The notes beneath the pieces are model-generated. The model did not search any database and was not told where the DNA came from. It worked only from the letters and a program-made list of their open reading frames with translations. The position numbers were made by a program, and so were the translations under genes. This document shows positions 1 to 8,020 of a stretch of 24,453 nt of DNA, one piece after another. The stretch covers positions 1-24,453 of the forward strand of contig CAYNNP010000076.1 of the NCBI GenBank assembly GCA_964398215.1. The letters are read 5' to 3'. Every line of letters starts with the position of its first letter. Position 1 is the first letter of the stretch. This DNA is from CAYNNP01 sp964398215. Lineage in GTDB: Bacteria > Planctomycetota > Planctomycetia > Pirellulales > Pirellulaceae.

Positions 1-867
1 TGCCACACCGGCTACCCGTACTTGCTTGCCCGAACGAGCGTCGGCGATCCCAAAGCGGCCGACCTTTTGGAAGCGCGGAAGTTCCTAGAGGATCGGGTTG
101 TGGCCTGGGACAAGGGCGGTAAGGGCAAGGGTTATCTCAAGGCGGAAGGGATTATCGAGTTCACCGAAGGCATCACGGAGGTGGTTGCCATTGCCGCGAC
201 GCTGGCCATGCACGACCGCCAGAGCACCGGCAAACTCCACCCGGCCACGCGGACCGCGCTGGCCCGGATGTGGGAGCTTCAGCAGCCCGACGGCTCATGG
301 ACTTGGAATAAAGAGGAACTCGCGCCGCTGGAATACGATGACTATTACGGGGCCGTGTACGCAGCGTTGGGCGTTGGGCAGGCCCCGGAAGGCTACGCCC
401 AGAGCGAGGGTGCTCGCGAAGGGGTCGCCCGACTGCGACGTTACTTTGCAAAGACGCCGGTCCCAGACTTACACCACAAGACCTACCTGTTGTGGGCGTC
501 GCTGGGATTCGACGGCCTGATGGACAAGGCCGAGCGTGAGCGCACCGTCAAAACCCTGCTGTCCAAGCAGCGCGCCGACGGCGGCTGGAACCTCCCGTCG
601 CTCGGCACTTGGAAGCGGCACGACGGCAACCCGCAGGACAAGGACGCGCCCAGTGATGGCTACGCGACCGGCCTAGTGGTCTACGTCCTGCGACAAGCTG
701 GGGTGGCGGCTACCGAGAAGCCCATCCAGCGCGGGGTCGGCTGGCTGAAGGCGAATCAACGCGAGTCGGGCCGCTGGTTCACGCACTCGCTTAACCACGA
801 CGGCCCGCACTACATCGCCAACACGGGAACTGCCTATGCGATCCTAGCCCTGAAGTCGTGCGAGTAG
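1..867 (+). CDS. Squalene-cyclase/prenyltransferase-repeat protein, 5' truncated by the window edge
   Basis: The frame is open from base 1 (C-H-T-G-Y-P-Y-L...) to the TAG at 865-867, giving 288 visible residues. The gene therefore begins outside the window; a TTG at 22 is not a convincing start. The protein has alpha/alpha-toroid repeats with QW-type motifs: QQPDGSW near residue 97, QRADGGWNLP near 196 and NQRESGRWF near 249. These are typical of the squalene-hopene cyclase and prenyltransferase-beta superfamily. The first visible residues, CHTG, look like the end of a CxxCHTG c-type heme motif; the first Cys would lie upstream. The intact homologue at 11280-12275 has CVSCH in the same place, which supports this. 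I see no DxDD-type cyclase motif in the visible part, so cyclase activity should not be assumed. GC is clearly higher than in the rest of the window. The stop lies 6 bases from the convergent gene's stop. Confidence 0.8.
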   Translation, partial: CHTGYPYLLARTSVGDPKAADLLEARKFLEDRVVAWDKGGKGKGYLKAEGIIEFTEGITEVVAIAATLAMHDRQSTGKLHPATRTALARMWELQQPDGSWTWNKEELAPLEYDDYYGAVYAALGVGQAPEGYAQSEGAREGVARLRRYFAKTPVPDLHHKTYLLWASLGFDGLMDKAERERTVKTLLSKQRADGGWNLPSLGTWKRHDGNPQDKDAPSDGYATGLVVYVLRQAGVAATEKPIQRGVGWLKANQRESGRWFTHSLNHDGPHYIANTGTAYAILALKSCE

Positions 868-873
868 ATTGGA

Positions 874-2181
874 CTAGATTCGATATCGATTCTGAAGGCA
901 AACGCGGTGGGTTGATACAATCGAGGCTAGCGCGGCGCTTCCCGACTTTTCAGCGCATTGGGTGATCTGTTCCATGATGCTGGCGTAACGCCCCATCGGT
1001 TCTGCCCCCAAGTCCCATCCAGCGTTAAGCAGGCATTTTTGCTGATGCAATGCATCTCCCCTTGCGGATGCCAACTGAGCTTCGCCAAGCCAGTATTGCG
1101 TCAGTTCTTCGCGCGATTGCCGAGCTTTGGTCGAACACAAATGCGTTAGATAATCGGATGCCGCGATCGTTTCAGGCGACAATCGCTTCAATCTAGCAGC
1201 AGAAAACTTGGGGGCCTCGTTTAGCATCCAGTGGGTCCGTAGACGTACGGATTGATCAGTGTAAACGGAGGCTTCCACGCCCTGCCGGTAGGCGTCGATG
1301 GCTGCAGCGAGTTCGCCCGCCCGTTCATGTGCGTACCCCATGATGTCCCAGGGCCAAGCCAACTCTGGTGCCAGTTTTGAAATGTGTTCACAATCTGCCA
1401 AGACGCAATCCCAGTCTTGTTGCAATGGGGAATGCTGGAAAGCGTGCGTTAGCGAAATCCGTTCTGCGATCTCACCTGGCATTCGCGCTGCATCAAAGAT
1501 CCACTCGTTCGCATCGTTCCAGCTAATCTGCAAATTATTGGCGACTTCCGGTGTCAACGCATTTGCCAGCGGATGATCCAGAGCCGCCTGGACTTGATCA
1601 CATCGCACAGCAACTTCGGCGATCTTGTGTTCCAGCAAGACAATGGCAAGTTCGTCTGCGCTGGCATCGGATTCAATTGCCAGGACAACAGGTTGCGGCA
1701 TGAACTTTTTTGCCCATTGATACAGTGGGCAGAGGTCAAAGTCGTCGGTGGGTGAATGATTGACCGCCGCGATCGCATGGCTACGTTTGGGGCCAGGCAA
1801 ACGATGCCGGATCACGTCGTAGATGATGGCTTCGGCAAGATCGTTGCCCCAAGGAATCCAATCGCCGCCACCGTGATACCACTGAATAATCTGGGCACTG
1901 TTGCCTTGGTCAGTGATCATCAGACACAGCCAGTCGCCGCCTGCCGAACCGATCAGCGGCAAGCACCAACATGGCATCAATGCAGGCCAAATGACTCCAG
2001 GTGCATCCTCAAGCAATTCCTTGGGATGCACAGGCTGGTTGTATTCGCCAAGACCTTCGGATTGCCATGTTCCACTGTCGAACCAATCGCATAGCTGCTG
2101 TGAAATCCGACACTGATATCGGTCTTGAATTTGTGCCGACCAGTTGCCAGTTGGTGCAGGTTTGTTTTGTGAGTCTGACAA
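874..2181 (-). CDS. SUKH (SMI1/KNR4)-like protein with TPR-like C-terminal half
   Basis: This 435-residue protein has no signal peptide and is probably cytoplasmic. Residues about 15-130 resemble a SUKH (SMI1/KNR4) domain: W-rich, with LPLIGSAGGDWLCLMI near 75-89 followed by W-Y-H and a helix. This matches the family's 'LPIGsdggGdylcl' core. Residues about 255-305 read as TPR-like helices (WPWDIMGYAHERAGELAAAIDAYRQG), and more helices follow to the C-terminus. SUKH proteins act as immunity proteins against polymorphic toxins or as general protein-binding modules. No toxin gene is visible beside it, so I do not call immunity. The start is uncertain: the frame opens with TTG at 2181, an in-frame TAA lies three codons upstream, no ATG is nearby and no Shine-Dalgarno is seen. 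It converges on the gene at 1-867 with a 6-base gap. The family call is from pattern memory. Confidence 0.6.
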   Translation of the reverse strand: MSDSQNKPAPTGNWSAQIQDRYQCRISQQLCDWFDSGTWQSEGLGEYNQPVHPKELLEDAPGVIWPALMPCWCLPLIGSAGGDWLCLMITDQGNSAQIIQWYHGGGDWIPWGNDLAEAIIYDVIRHRLPGPKRSHAIAAVNHSPTDDFDLCPLYQWAKKFMPQPVVLAIESDASADELAIVLLEHKIAEVAVRCDQVQAALDHPLANALTPEVANNLQISWNDANEWIFDAARMPGEIAERISLTHAFQHSPLQQDWDCVLADCEHISKLAPELAWPWDIMGYAHERAGELAAAIDAYRQGVEASVYTDQSVRLRTHWMLNEAPKFSAARLKRLSPETIAASDYLTHLCSTKARQSREELTQYWLGEAQLASARGDALHQQKCLLNAGWDLGAEPMGRYASIMEQITQCAEKSGSAALASIVSTHRVCLQNRYRI

Positions 2182-2475
2182 TTTGTTTTACAAAACGGTG
2201 TTCCATCCGGCCTTCATAAAAAACAGTGACGGCAATGGAACGATAGCGATACGAAGAAAAGAGTGCCCTGTGGACCGCGAGAGTATAACACACCGAGTGC
2301 CTCTACGGCGATGTCTCACACGGAATGGCAGGGTGAATCACTTTTTCAATCTGGGTCGTTCGTCGATTGGGCATTCTTGCCCAATTCAAAGCGTTTTTAA
2401 ATTCAGTCGGGCAGGAATGCCCAACCTACTTTGAAGAAGTGATTTGCCCTGTACGGAATGGTTGGAGATGAAGAA
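2182..2475. other. Intergenic region with REP-like inverted repeat
   Basis: These 294 bases lie between the SUKH-like gene start and the PepSY gene stop, both on the minus strand. I find no convincing gene. The only clear structure is the inverted repeat at 2365-2426. The left part should hold the promoter of the SUKH-like gene, but no good -35/-10 pair was seen. Confidence 0.6.
2365..2426. repeat. REP-like imperfect inverted repeat
   Basis: Two 20-base arms face each other: GATTGGGCATTCTTGCCCAA at 2365-2384 and TCGGGCAGGAATGCCCAACC at 2407-2426. The reverse complement of the second arm matches the first at 17 of 20 positions, with a 22-base AT-rich spacer. Each arm is itself a small hairpin (GGGCA...TGCCC), so this is a pair of palindromic units in opposite orientation, like a REP doublet. 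The 'GTTGGGCATTCCTGCCCGA' form looks like a dispersed intergenic repeat of planctomycete genomes, but this is recollection and the window has only this one pair. It could also act as a terminator or mRNA stabiliser behind the PepSY gene, about 50 bases after its stop. Confidence 0.65.
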
Positions 2476-3012
2476 CTACGAAGTTGAACGCGCCGCCGAA
2501 CGTTGTGCTTTTCGCTTCTTTCGCTTGGCAAGATGCGGCAAGAAAAAAAGGTACATGCCGGTTCCCCAAAGCACGATCAGCACGATCGCCGTCGGCAAGA
2601 ATACCCAGAGTTTGACGAAGCCACTGAAAAAACTGCCATCGTGAATGCTCTCGATCAAGTCCGATCGCCGATAGGCCACTTGCAAGACATCGCCTGTCAC
2701 AGCATCCAACTGAACTTCCCACCGATTCTTGCAGCGGACCTTGATTGTGCCTTTGTTTGGTCGCACATCCAGTCGGTCGATATCCTTCCACGATTCCACT
2801 TCAGCTTCGGGCAATGATTGGGCCACAGCAAGTATCTTTGCAAAAGAAACCTGCGGGTTATCAACGGTACCCACTTGCGTCTTCGGCTGAATCCAGGAAG
2901 ACTTCTTTTTCAGCTGCAACAAGACTCCGGAAACCAGCAAGACAAGCGTTGGCAAGGCGATGGCAATGGATCCCCAGCGATGCACGATTCGATTCAAGCG
3001 GGATGGTTTCAT
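2476..3012 (-). CDS. PepSY-domain inner-membrane protein
   Basis: From the ATG at 3012 this is 178 residues; the frame extends upstream to 3138, but that part looks non-coding. A first membrane helix lies at about 15-33, after a short basic N-terminus with LNRIVHRWGS. A periplasmic PepSY-like stretch follows at about 55-115 (FAKILAVAQ..., then KNRWEVQLDAVTGDVLQV, the usual 'w.v.lDa.tGeVl' strand pair). Next comes the SIHDGSFF motif at 122-129, a second helix at about 134-157 and a Lys/Arg-rich cytoplasmic tail. His11, His124 and His160 could be functional. The family is the short PepSY-associated membrane proteins, often tied to iron or electron handling; nothing in the neighbourhood confirms that. 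No clear Shine-Dalgarno is present. It is divergent from the large BNR gene. Confidence 0.75.
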   Translation of the reverse strand: MKPSRLNRIVHRWGSIAIALPTLVLLVSGVLLQLKKKSSWIQPKTQVGTVDNPQVSFAKILAVAQSLPEAEVESWKDIDRLDVRPNKGTIKVRCKNRWEVQLDAVTGDVLQVAYRRSDLIESIHDGSFFSGFVKLWVFLPTAIVLIVLWGTGMYLFFLPHLAKRKKRKAQRSAARSTS

Positions 3013-3174
3013 ACGAATGATTCGGATAGATAGATGAGATCTGGGCTGTGTGATGATCCGGTGCGACGGACTTGCACATGACTGGAAAGCGTCCCTTACC
3101 GTACTCTGGAAATCCTTATCGGTCGATCTTGCGTGCAAAGAGTCGCCAAAGTCATGCCATGCTCAGCAAATGCC

Positions 3175-3189
3175 GTCGATTCAATCGAC
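3175..3189. promoter_or_regulatory. 15-bp perfect odd palindrome, possible operator
   Basis: GTCGATT-C-AATCGAC is a perfect 7+1+7 inverted repeat in the 271-base divergent spacer between the PepSY gene and the BNR gene, 95 bases upstream of the latter's start. Position and symmetry would suit a dimeric regulator. A 14-bp match of this kind can arise by chance and no second copy was seen, so the call is weak. Confidence 0.2.
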
Positions 3190-3283
3190 AAAATTTGCAT
3201 TCTGCACAGTTTTTGGTTGTCTGAAAGTGGCCCGAAAATCAAGCTATTAGCGTCCAAATAAACAATACCAACGAGATTCTGTC

Positions 3284-6200
3284 ATGCTTCGTGCTCTGCT
3301 AGCGTTTTGCCTTCTGACAACCACTGCCTTTGCCCAGGAAAAACCGAAAGACAAACCTGAAGACAAAGAGAAATCTGCGGCGGCCAAGAAAGCTGAAGCG
3401 GAACAGAACGCCAACGCAAAATTGCTTGCCGGGGCACTGAAGTTTCGCAGCATTGGTCCGGCCTTCATGTCAGGACGTATCGGTGATGTTGCGATCGATC
3501 CAGTTCAGCCAAATACTTGGTATGTCGCCGCTGCATCGGGTGGACTCTGGAAGACCACTAACGCTGGCACCACGTTCAAGCCGATCTTTGATAACAAGCC
3601 ATCTTACAGCATGGGTTGCGTGACGATTGACCCTTCCGTGCATACGACGATCTGGCTGGGCACCGGAGAAAACAATGGCGGTAGGCATATCGGTTTTGGG
3701 GATGGAGTTTATGTGAGCCATGATTCCGGCAAGTCGTGGCAACACAAGGGCCTGAAGAAATCGGAACACGTCAGCAAGATCCTTGTTGATCCTCGTAACA
3801 GCGATGTTGTCTTCGCGGCTTCCCAAGGTCCTCTGTGGTCACCGGGAGGAGAGCGAGGTCTGTTCAAATCGATCGACGGTGGAAAATCTTGGAAGTTGGT
3901 TCTCGGTCCCGATCAATACGGCAGCAAAGAGAAACCGAAAACCGATGACAACAAAGACTCTGGCTCTGATGACACAAGTGCGGACTCCTATACCGGAGTA
4001 ACCGATGTTGTCTTTGATCCAAAAAACCCGAATGTCTTGTATGCGGCCTCGCATCAACGACACCGAAACGTGTGGGCCATCATCAACTGCGGTCCTGAGA
4101 GTGGCATCTACAAATCGACTGACGGTGGTGAATCATGGAAGGAACTGAAAGGCGGACTCCCTGGTGGCGACAAAGGAAAGATCTCGCTGCAAGTGTCGCC
4201 TCAGAAAAACAACGTCGTCTATGCAACGATTGAACTTCCCGGTCGGAAAGGTGGTTTTTGGCGCAGCGAAGACCACGGTGCTAGTTGGAAAAAAACCAAT
4301 GACTTTGTCTCCGGTGGAACTGGTCCGCACTACTATCAAGAACTCTGGGCGGATCCGCATCGCTATGGTGTGCTGTACCAAGCCAACAACTACTTTACGC
4401 GCAGCGAAGACAATGGTGACACTTGGGTCAACATCGAAGGCAGGTACAAGCATGTTGACAATCACGCGGTCGCTTTTCATCCAACCGACAAAGACTTTCT
4501 GCTAGTCGGTTGCGACGGCGGCGTTTATCGCACCTACGATTTTTGCAAGACTTGGCTGTTCTGCCCGAACTTGCCACTGACTCAGTTTTACAAAGTCGCT
4601 GTTGATTACGACTATCCGTTTTACAACGTCGCTGGCGGTACCCAAGACAACAACTCGCAGTATGGTCCTTCGCGAACGCGTAATACGCAAGGAATTCGCA
4701 ACAGCGATTGGCGAATCACCGTTGGCGGTGATGGGCACGACACTGCGATCGATCCCAAAGACCCAAATATTATTTACGCAGAGTCGCAACAGGGATTTTT
4801 GCGGCGGTTTGACCGCAAGACGGGCGAAAGCGTGATGATTCAGCCGCAGCCTGGTGCTGACGAAGAGTCTTTTCGCTTCAATTGGGACTCGCCAATTTTG
4901 ATCAGCCCGCACAACAACAAACGGTTGTATTTCGCGTCCCAGTTTTTGCATCGTAGCGACGATCGTGGCGATAGCTGGAAGAAAGTATCACCGGATCTGT
5001 CTCGAAATCGCAGTCGCTATGAACTGCCAACCATGGGGCGAGTTCACAGTGTTGATGCGGCGTATGATCTGTATGCGATGAGCCAACATAGCAACATCAC
5101 GTCGATTGCTGAGTCGCCACTTGTCGAAGGCTTGTTGTATGTCGGCACTGATGATGGTTTGATACAGGCCAGTGAAGACGGTGGAAAGACCTGGCGAAAA
5201 ACCAAACGTATCTTTGACATTCCCGAGTTCTTTTTTGTCAACGACATCAAAGCGGATTTGCACGACCCCGACACCGTATACGCTTGCATTGATGACCACA
5301 AAACTGGTGACTACAGCCCGTACGTCGTTAAGAGCACCGATCGAGGTCGCACCTGGAAACCGATGGTCGGCAATCTTCCCAAAAAGCATATCTGCTGGCG
5401 TATTGTGCAAGACCATGTAAAGAAAGACCTATTCTTTTTGGCAACCGAATTTGGCATCTTCGCGACCGTTAACGGGGGCGATAATTGGTTCAAACTAGGA
5501 AACGGTTTGCCCACGATTTCTTTTCGTGACCTGGAAATTCAGACACGCGAAAATGACTTGGTCGCCGCATCATTTGGACGCAGTTTCTATGTGCTGGACG
5601 ATTACAGCTTGCTGCGAAACGCAACCAAGGAAGCGTTGGCAGACGACGTGCACTTGTTCCCTGTTCGGCGCGCTTTCTGGTACGTGCAAAACAATAACCT
5701 GGGCGGCAAGAAGGGTTACCAAGGCGACAGCTTGTTCAACGCAGAGAATCCTGACTACGGCGCTGTCATTCGCTATCACGTGAAAGACGGATGGAAATCA
5801 TTAGCCGCGAAACGCAAGGAGTCCGAAGCCAAAATCCGCAAGGCTGGTGGGGACGTGCCCACAGCTAGCTTTGAAGACCTGCAAAAGGAACGCGATGAAA
5901 TTGCGCCTTGGCAATATTTGGACATTGCTGACGCAGCCGGAACCGTTGTCGCGCGGCTTGATCTTTCTAACAGCAAGGGTATCCACAAAATCACTTGGTC
6001 CATGCGATACGAGGGGCTGGTTGGCCGCGGCGGTGGGCCGTTGGTCGCACCCGGAACCTACACAGCTCAAGCTTTCCGAAGCGAAGGAGCAGAGGCCACC
6101 GCCATCGGCAACCAAGTTGAATTTGAGCTCGAGAGCATTGTGACGCCCACGATTCCGTTGCCGAATCGCTCGAAAACCCTGGAGCGTTTTGCGAAAATGG

Positions 6201-6643
6201 GATTGGTCGCCAACCGTGCCCAGTCGCTCAATCGTGATTTAAATGAACGTTTGGACGATGTAACGAGCATGATCGCTCGTATTAAAGCCAACCCCAAGGG
6301 CACCACCAAATTGCTGGACCAAGCTCAGAAAATGCGGCAGCAAATGCAGGATTATGTTCAACAATTGAATGGAAACGAGTTGAAAGACGATCGTTGGACA
6401 AAGACAAAGCCAGGAATCGTCCAGCGCATGAGCCGTTCGATGTTCAGCGCCCTTTCTGGGACCAATGGCCCAACAAAGGATGCGTTGAAGCAATTTGAAA
6501 TCGGCCAAAAGCAATTCGAGGCGATCGAATCCAAACTCAAGAAGCTGGTGACCCGAGAATTCAATTCGTTTGAAAAAGCGGTCATCGAAGCCAACATTCC
6601 ACGCGTCGATTTGGAAGTTGAGTCAGGCGAAGACGAAGACTAA
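3284..6643 (+). CDS. Secreted Asp-box (BNR/sortilin-like) beta-propeller protein
   Basis: This is 1119 residues, with a Sec signal peptide at 1-17 (MLRALLAFCLLTTTAFA, cleavage before Q18) and then a Lys/Glu/Ala-rich charged linker to about 45. The body carries about eleven Asp-box repeats of the S-x-D-x-G-x-[ST]-W type, for example VSHDSGKSW, KSIDGGKSW, KSTDGGESW, RSEDHGASW, RSEDNGDTW, RSDDRGDSW, EDGGKTW and KSTDRGRTW. This marks one or two beta-propellers of the VPS10/sortilin or BNR class. A beta-sandwich-like segment (WSMRYEGL...LVAPGTYTAQAF) follows at about 900-960. A helical, charged, coiled-coil-like tail ends in an acidic SGEDED. Such proteins are often annotated as glycosyl hydrolases, but I see no sialidase catalytic set, so no enzyme activity is claimed. 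Only a weak GAG lies before the ATG. It converges on the hydrolase at 6720, with a large palindrome at the junction. Confidence 0.85.
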   Translation: MLRALLAFCLLTTTAFAQEKPKDKPEDKEKSAAAKKAEAEQNANAKLLAGALKFRSIGPAFMSGRIGDVAIDPVQPNTWYVAAASGGLWKTTNAGTTFKPIFDNKPSYSMGCVTIDPSVHTTIWLGTGENNGGRHIGFGDGVYVSHDSGKSWQHKGLKKSEHVSKILVDPRNSDVVFAASQGPLWSPGGERGLFKSIDGGKSWKLVLGPDQYGSKEKPKTDDNKDSGSDDTSADSYTGVTDVVFDPKNPNVLYAASHQRHRNVWAIINCGPESGIYKSTDGGESWKELKGGLPGGDKGKISLQVSPQKNNVVYATIELPGRKGGFWRSEDHGASWKKTNDFVSGGTGPHYYQELWADPHRYGVLYQANNYFTRSEDNGDTWVNIEGRYKHVDNHAVAFHPTDKDFLLVGCDGGVYRTYDFCKTWLFCPNLPLTQFYKVAVDYDYPFYNVAGGTQDNNSQYGPSRTRNTQGIRNSDWRITVGGDGHDTAIDPKDPNIIYAESQQGFLRRFDRKTGESVMIQPQPGADEESFRFNWDSPILISPHNNKRLYFASQFLHRSDDRGDSWKKVSPDLSRNRSRYELPTMGRVHSVDAAYDLYAMSQHSNITSIAESPLVEGLLYVGTDDGLIQASEDGGKTWRKTKRIFDIPEFFFVNDIKADLHDPDTVYACIDDHKTGDYSPYVVKSTDRGRTWKPMVGNLPKKHICWRIVQDHVKKDLFFLATEFGIFATVNGGDNWFKLGNGLPTISFRDLEIQTRENDLVAASFGRSFYVLDDYSLLRNATKEALADDVHLFPVRRAFWYVQNNNLGGKKGYQGDSLFNAENPDYGAVIRYHVKDGWKSLAAKRKESEAKIRKAGGDVPTASFEDLQKERDEIAPWQYLDIADAAGTVVARLDLSNSKGIHKITWSMRYEGLVGRGGGPLVAPGTYTAQAFRSEGAEATAIGNQVEFELESIVTPTIPLPNRSKTLERFAKMGLVANRAQSLNRDLNERLDDVTSMIARIKANPKGTTKLLDQAQKMRQQMQDYVQQLNGNELKDDRWTKTKPGIVQRMSRSMFSALSGTNGPTKDALKQFEIGQKQFEAIESKLKKLVTREFNSFEKAVIEANIPRVDLEVESGEDED

Positions 6644-6670
6644 GTGTGAGGTGGATTTCACTCTCGTCTA

Positions 6671-6696
6671 AACACACCATGAAAATTGGTTGTGTT
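6671..6696 (+). terminator. Possible hairpin after the BNR gene
   Basis: AACACACCA (6671-6679) pairs with TGGTTGTGTT (6687-6696) with one bulged T, leaving a 7-base loop, 28 bases after the stop. There is no T-run after the stem, so termination is only possible, not shown. Confidence 0.25.
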
Positions 6697-6704
6697 CAAG
6701 CCAA

Positions 6705-6740
6705 CCGTTTTTGGGACGATCATGATCGTTCCAAAAACGG
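6705..6740. terminator. 36-bp near-perfect palindrome, probable bidirectional terminator
   Basis: The two 18-base halves are reverse complements except at one pair, which would be a G-U wobble in one transcript. The outer arms are CCGTTTTTGG and CCAAAAACGG; the centre is GATCATGATC. It covers the last codons and the TGA of the minus-strand hydrolase (stop at 6720-6722) and lies 61 bases after the BNR stop. Either transcript would fold into a long hairpin. There is no separate U-tract, although the arms contain T5/A5. A bidirectional terminator for the convergent pair is the simplest reading; a protein-binding site is the alternative. Confidence 0.55.
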
Positions 6741-7532
6741 ATCCAGGATATCGAGGGTGTCTTCTGGCAATTCCTCGTGTGGAATGTGACCGCAGTCGTC
6801 CACGATATGCAGTTCTGCCTTCGGTATCTCTTTGCTCAAACGCTGACCAATCGACAAGGGAACGACCCTGTCTTCGCTTCCCCACATTAGCAACGTTGGT
6901 ACTTCAATTTCAGAGTACCGAGACGTCAACGAAGCTAAGTTGTCCGGCAAAATCTGGAGCGCGGTTTGACGCAGCGAATTCTTGATTCCCGGCTCACGAT
7001 TTGGTGCTGCCCAGCCTTCAAGTTGCTCTGGCGTCACACGAGATTGATCGTGGATAGCAAGCTGTAACGCGCGCTTCGCAGAGAACATGGGAGGAGCGAA
7101 CAATGGAATGATTCGGCCCAGAATTGGTCGCCGCAGAATTCCAATGAATGGAGGGAAAGGCTGTTGATAGGCTGCTCCTCCGATCAACACGAGCCGGCGC
7201 AGACAATCAGAACTTTCGTCCAACAAGTCCAAGCATAGCTTTAACGCGACTGCTCCACCGTAGGAGTGGCCTAGCAGCGTCAAGTCAGACAGCTCTTTTT
7301 CTCGAATCAATTCGTGCAGCAACCGCGCCTGATAAGAAATCGAATAGTCTGCGCTACGCGGTTTTGGCGATGCCCCATGCCCCAACAAGTCGACTGTAAT
7401 AACGGTGTAGTCGTGTTCATAGGCTTCGACAAGATTGCGCCAGGTGAACCGGCTACTTGCGAATCCATGCACCATCAACATTGGCGGTCCCGATCCATGG
7501 ACTTCATATTCCAATCGCGGCAATGCACTCAT
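6720..7532 (-). CDS. Alpha/beta-fold hydrolase
   Basis: This is 270 residues from the ATG at 7532; a TTG at 7544 would add four residues. It is a compact alpha/beta hydrolase with no signal peptide. It has the oxyanion-hole loop HGFASS near 22-27, then VDLLGHGASPKP near 47-58, the nucleophile elbow GHSYGG with Ser90, the acid in WGSEDRVVP (Asp221) and the base in CGHIPHEE (His249). A cap domain lies at about 120-195 (PFPPFIGILRRPILGRIIPLFAPP), with a hydrophobic profile that suggests a small lipophilic ester or similar substrate. The substrate cannot be told. All catalytic residues are present. The 3' end is buried in the 36-bp palindrome. No Shine-Dalgarno is apparent before the ATG. Confidence 0.85.
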   Translation of the reverse strand: MSALPRLEYEVHGSGPPMLMVHGFASSRFTWRNLVEAYEHDYTVITVDLLGHGASPKPRSADYSISYQARLLHELIREKELSDLTLLGHSYGGAVALKLCLDLLDESSDCLRRLVLIGGAAYQQPFPPFIGILRRPILGRIIPLFAPPMFSAKRALQLAIHDQSRVTPEQLEGWAAPNREPGIKNSLRQTALQILPDNLASLTSRYSEIEVPTLLMWGSEDRVVPLSIGQRLSKEIPKAELHIVDDCGHIPHEELPEDTLDILDPFLERS

Positions 7533-8020
7533 GCTGGGAAACAACTCAGATAATCGGCAGTGAACATTTTTTTATTGTCGCTGATTATTGCCCGCTCTGC
7601 GAGGTACTGACGAGTTTGCCACCTTGAAATGGGTTACTGGATCACCCGATCACATCTCACCCAAGCCAAATCGAGCCAGCGCCAACGGTATCGATTTCTC
7701 GCATTTTGGTCTGCATTTCATAGGGAATCTGGATCCACAGAGCCATTCATCAGATTAGTCGCCAAACCAGCATTTTTGACCGCTAAGTACGATCTAAACA
7801 GTGGCTCTCGCTGGCGCTTTCCCACGCAATGACTCGTTTTTACCCGAGCGGAGCCGCGAGTTTCTCGCCCTGCCAGATTGTGGTTTCCGATGTCTTTTGA
7901 AAAAAATGGCAATTCGCGCCCTAGAATTCGCTCCCCAAGGCCCAATAGCAATGTGATATCACATTGGTATCGATCAAAATCGAGTTTGCGTCCAACGACG
8001 CCGCATGAAGGGTCCGAAAA
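7533..8020. other. Long divergent intergenic region
   Basis: About 490 bases separate the hydrolase start (-) and the SPFH gene start (+). Short open frames occur on both strands (for example 7629-7832 + and 7718-8029 -), but they overlap each other, resemble no family and lack start signals. The region should contain two divergent promoters. The only strong structure seen is the 18-bp palindrome at 7949-7966. Confidence 0.5.
7949..7966. promoter_or_regulatory. 18-bp perfect palindrome, candidate operator of the SPFH gene
   Basis: CAATGTGATATCACATTG is a perfect 9+9 palindrome, ending 54 bases before the SPFH start codon. The half-site TGTGA resembles the CRP/FNR-class half-site, but the two halves are only 2 bases apart (TGTGA-TA-TCACA) instead of 6. 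That spacing is closer to a GntR-type or another dimeric regulator's site. Position between likely promoter and start suggests repression. No regulator gene sits next to it. Confidence 0.5.

Noticed and set aside
2426..2791. 121-residue minus-strand frame overlapping the PepSY gene
   Set aside because: It runs in another frame through the 3' half of the PepSY gene, whose own product has clear membrane helices and a PepSY pattern.
3284..6643. Sialidase call for the Asp-box protein
   Set aside because: Asp boxes occur in many propellers. The arginine triad and Tyr/Glu pair of sialidases could not be located.
7670..7820. Inverted GCCAGCG/CGCTGGC pair in the hydrolase-SPFH spacer
   Set aside because: Only 7 bases match over a spacer of more than 100 bases, which is expected by chance.
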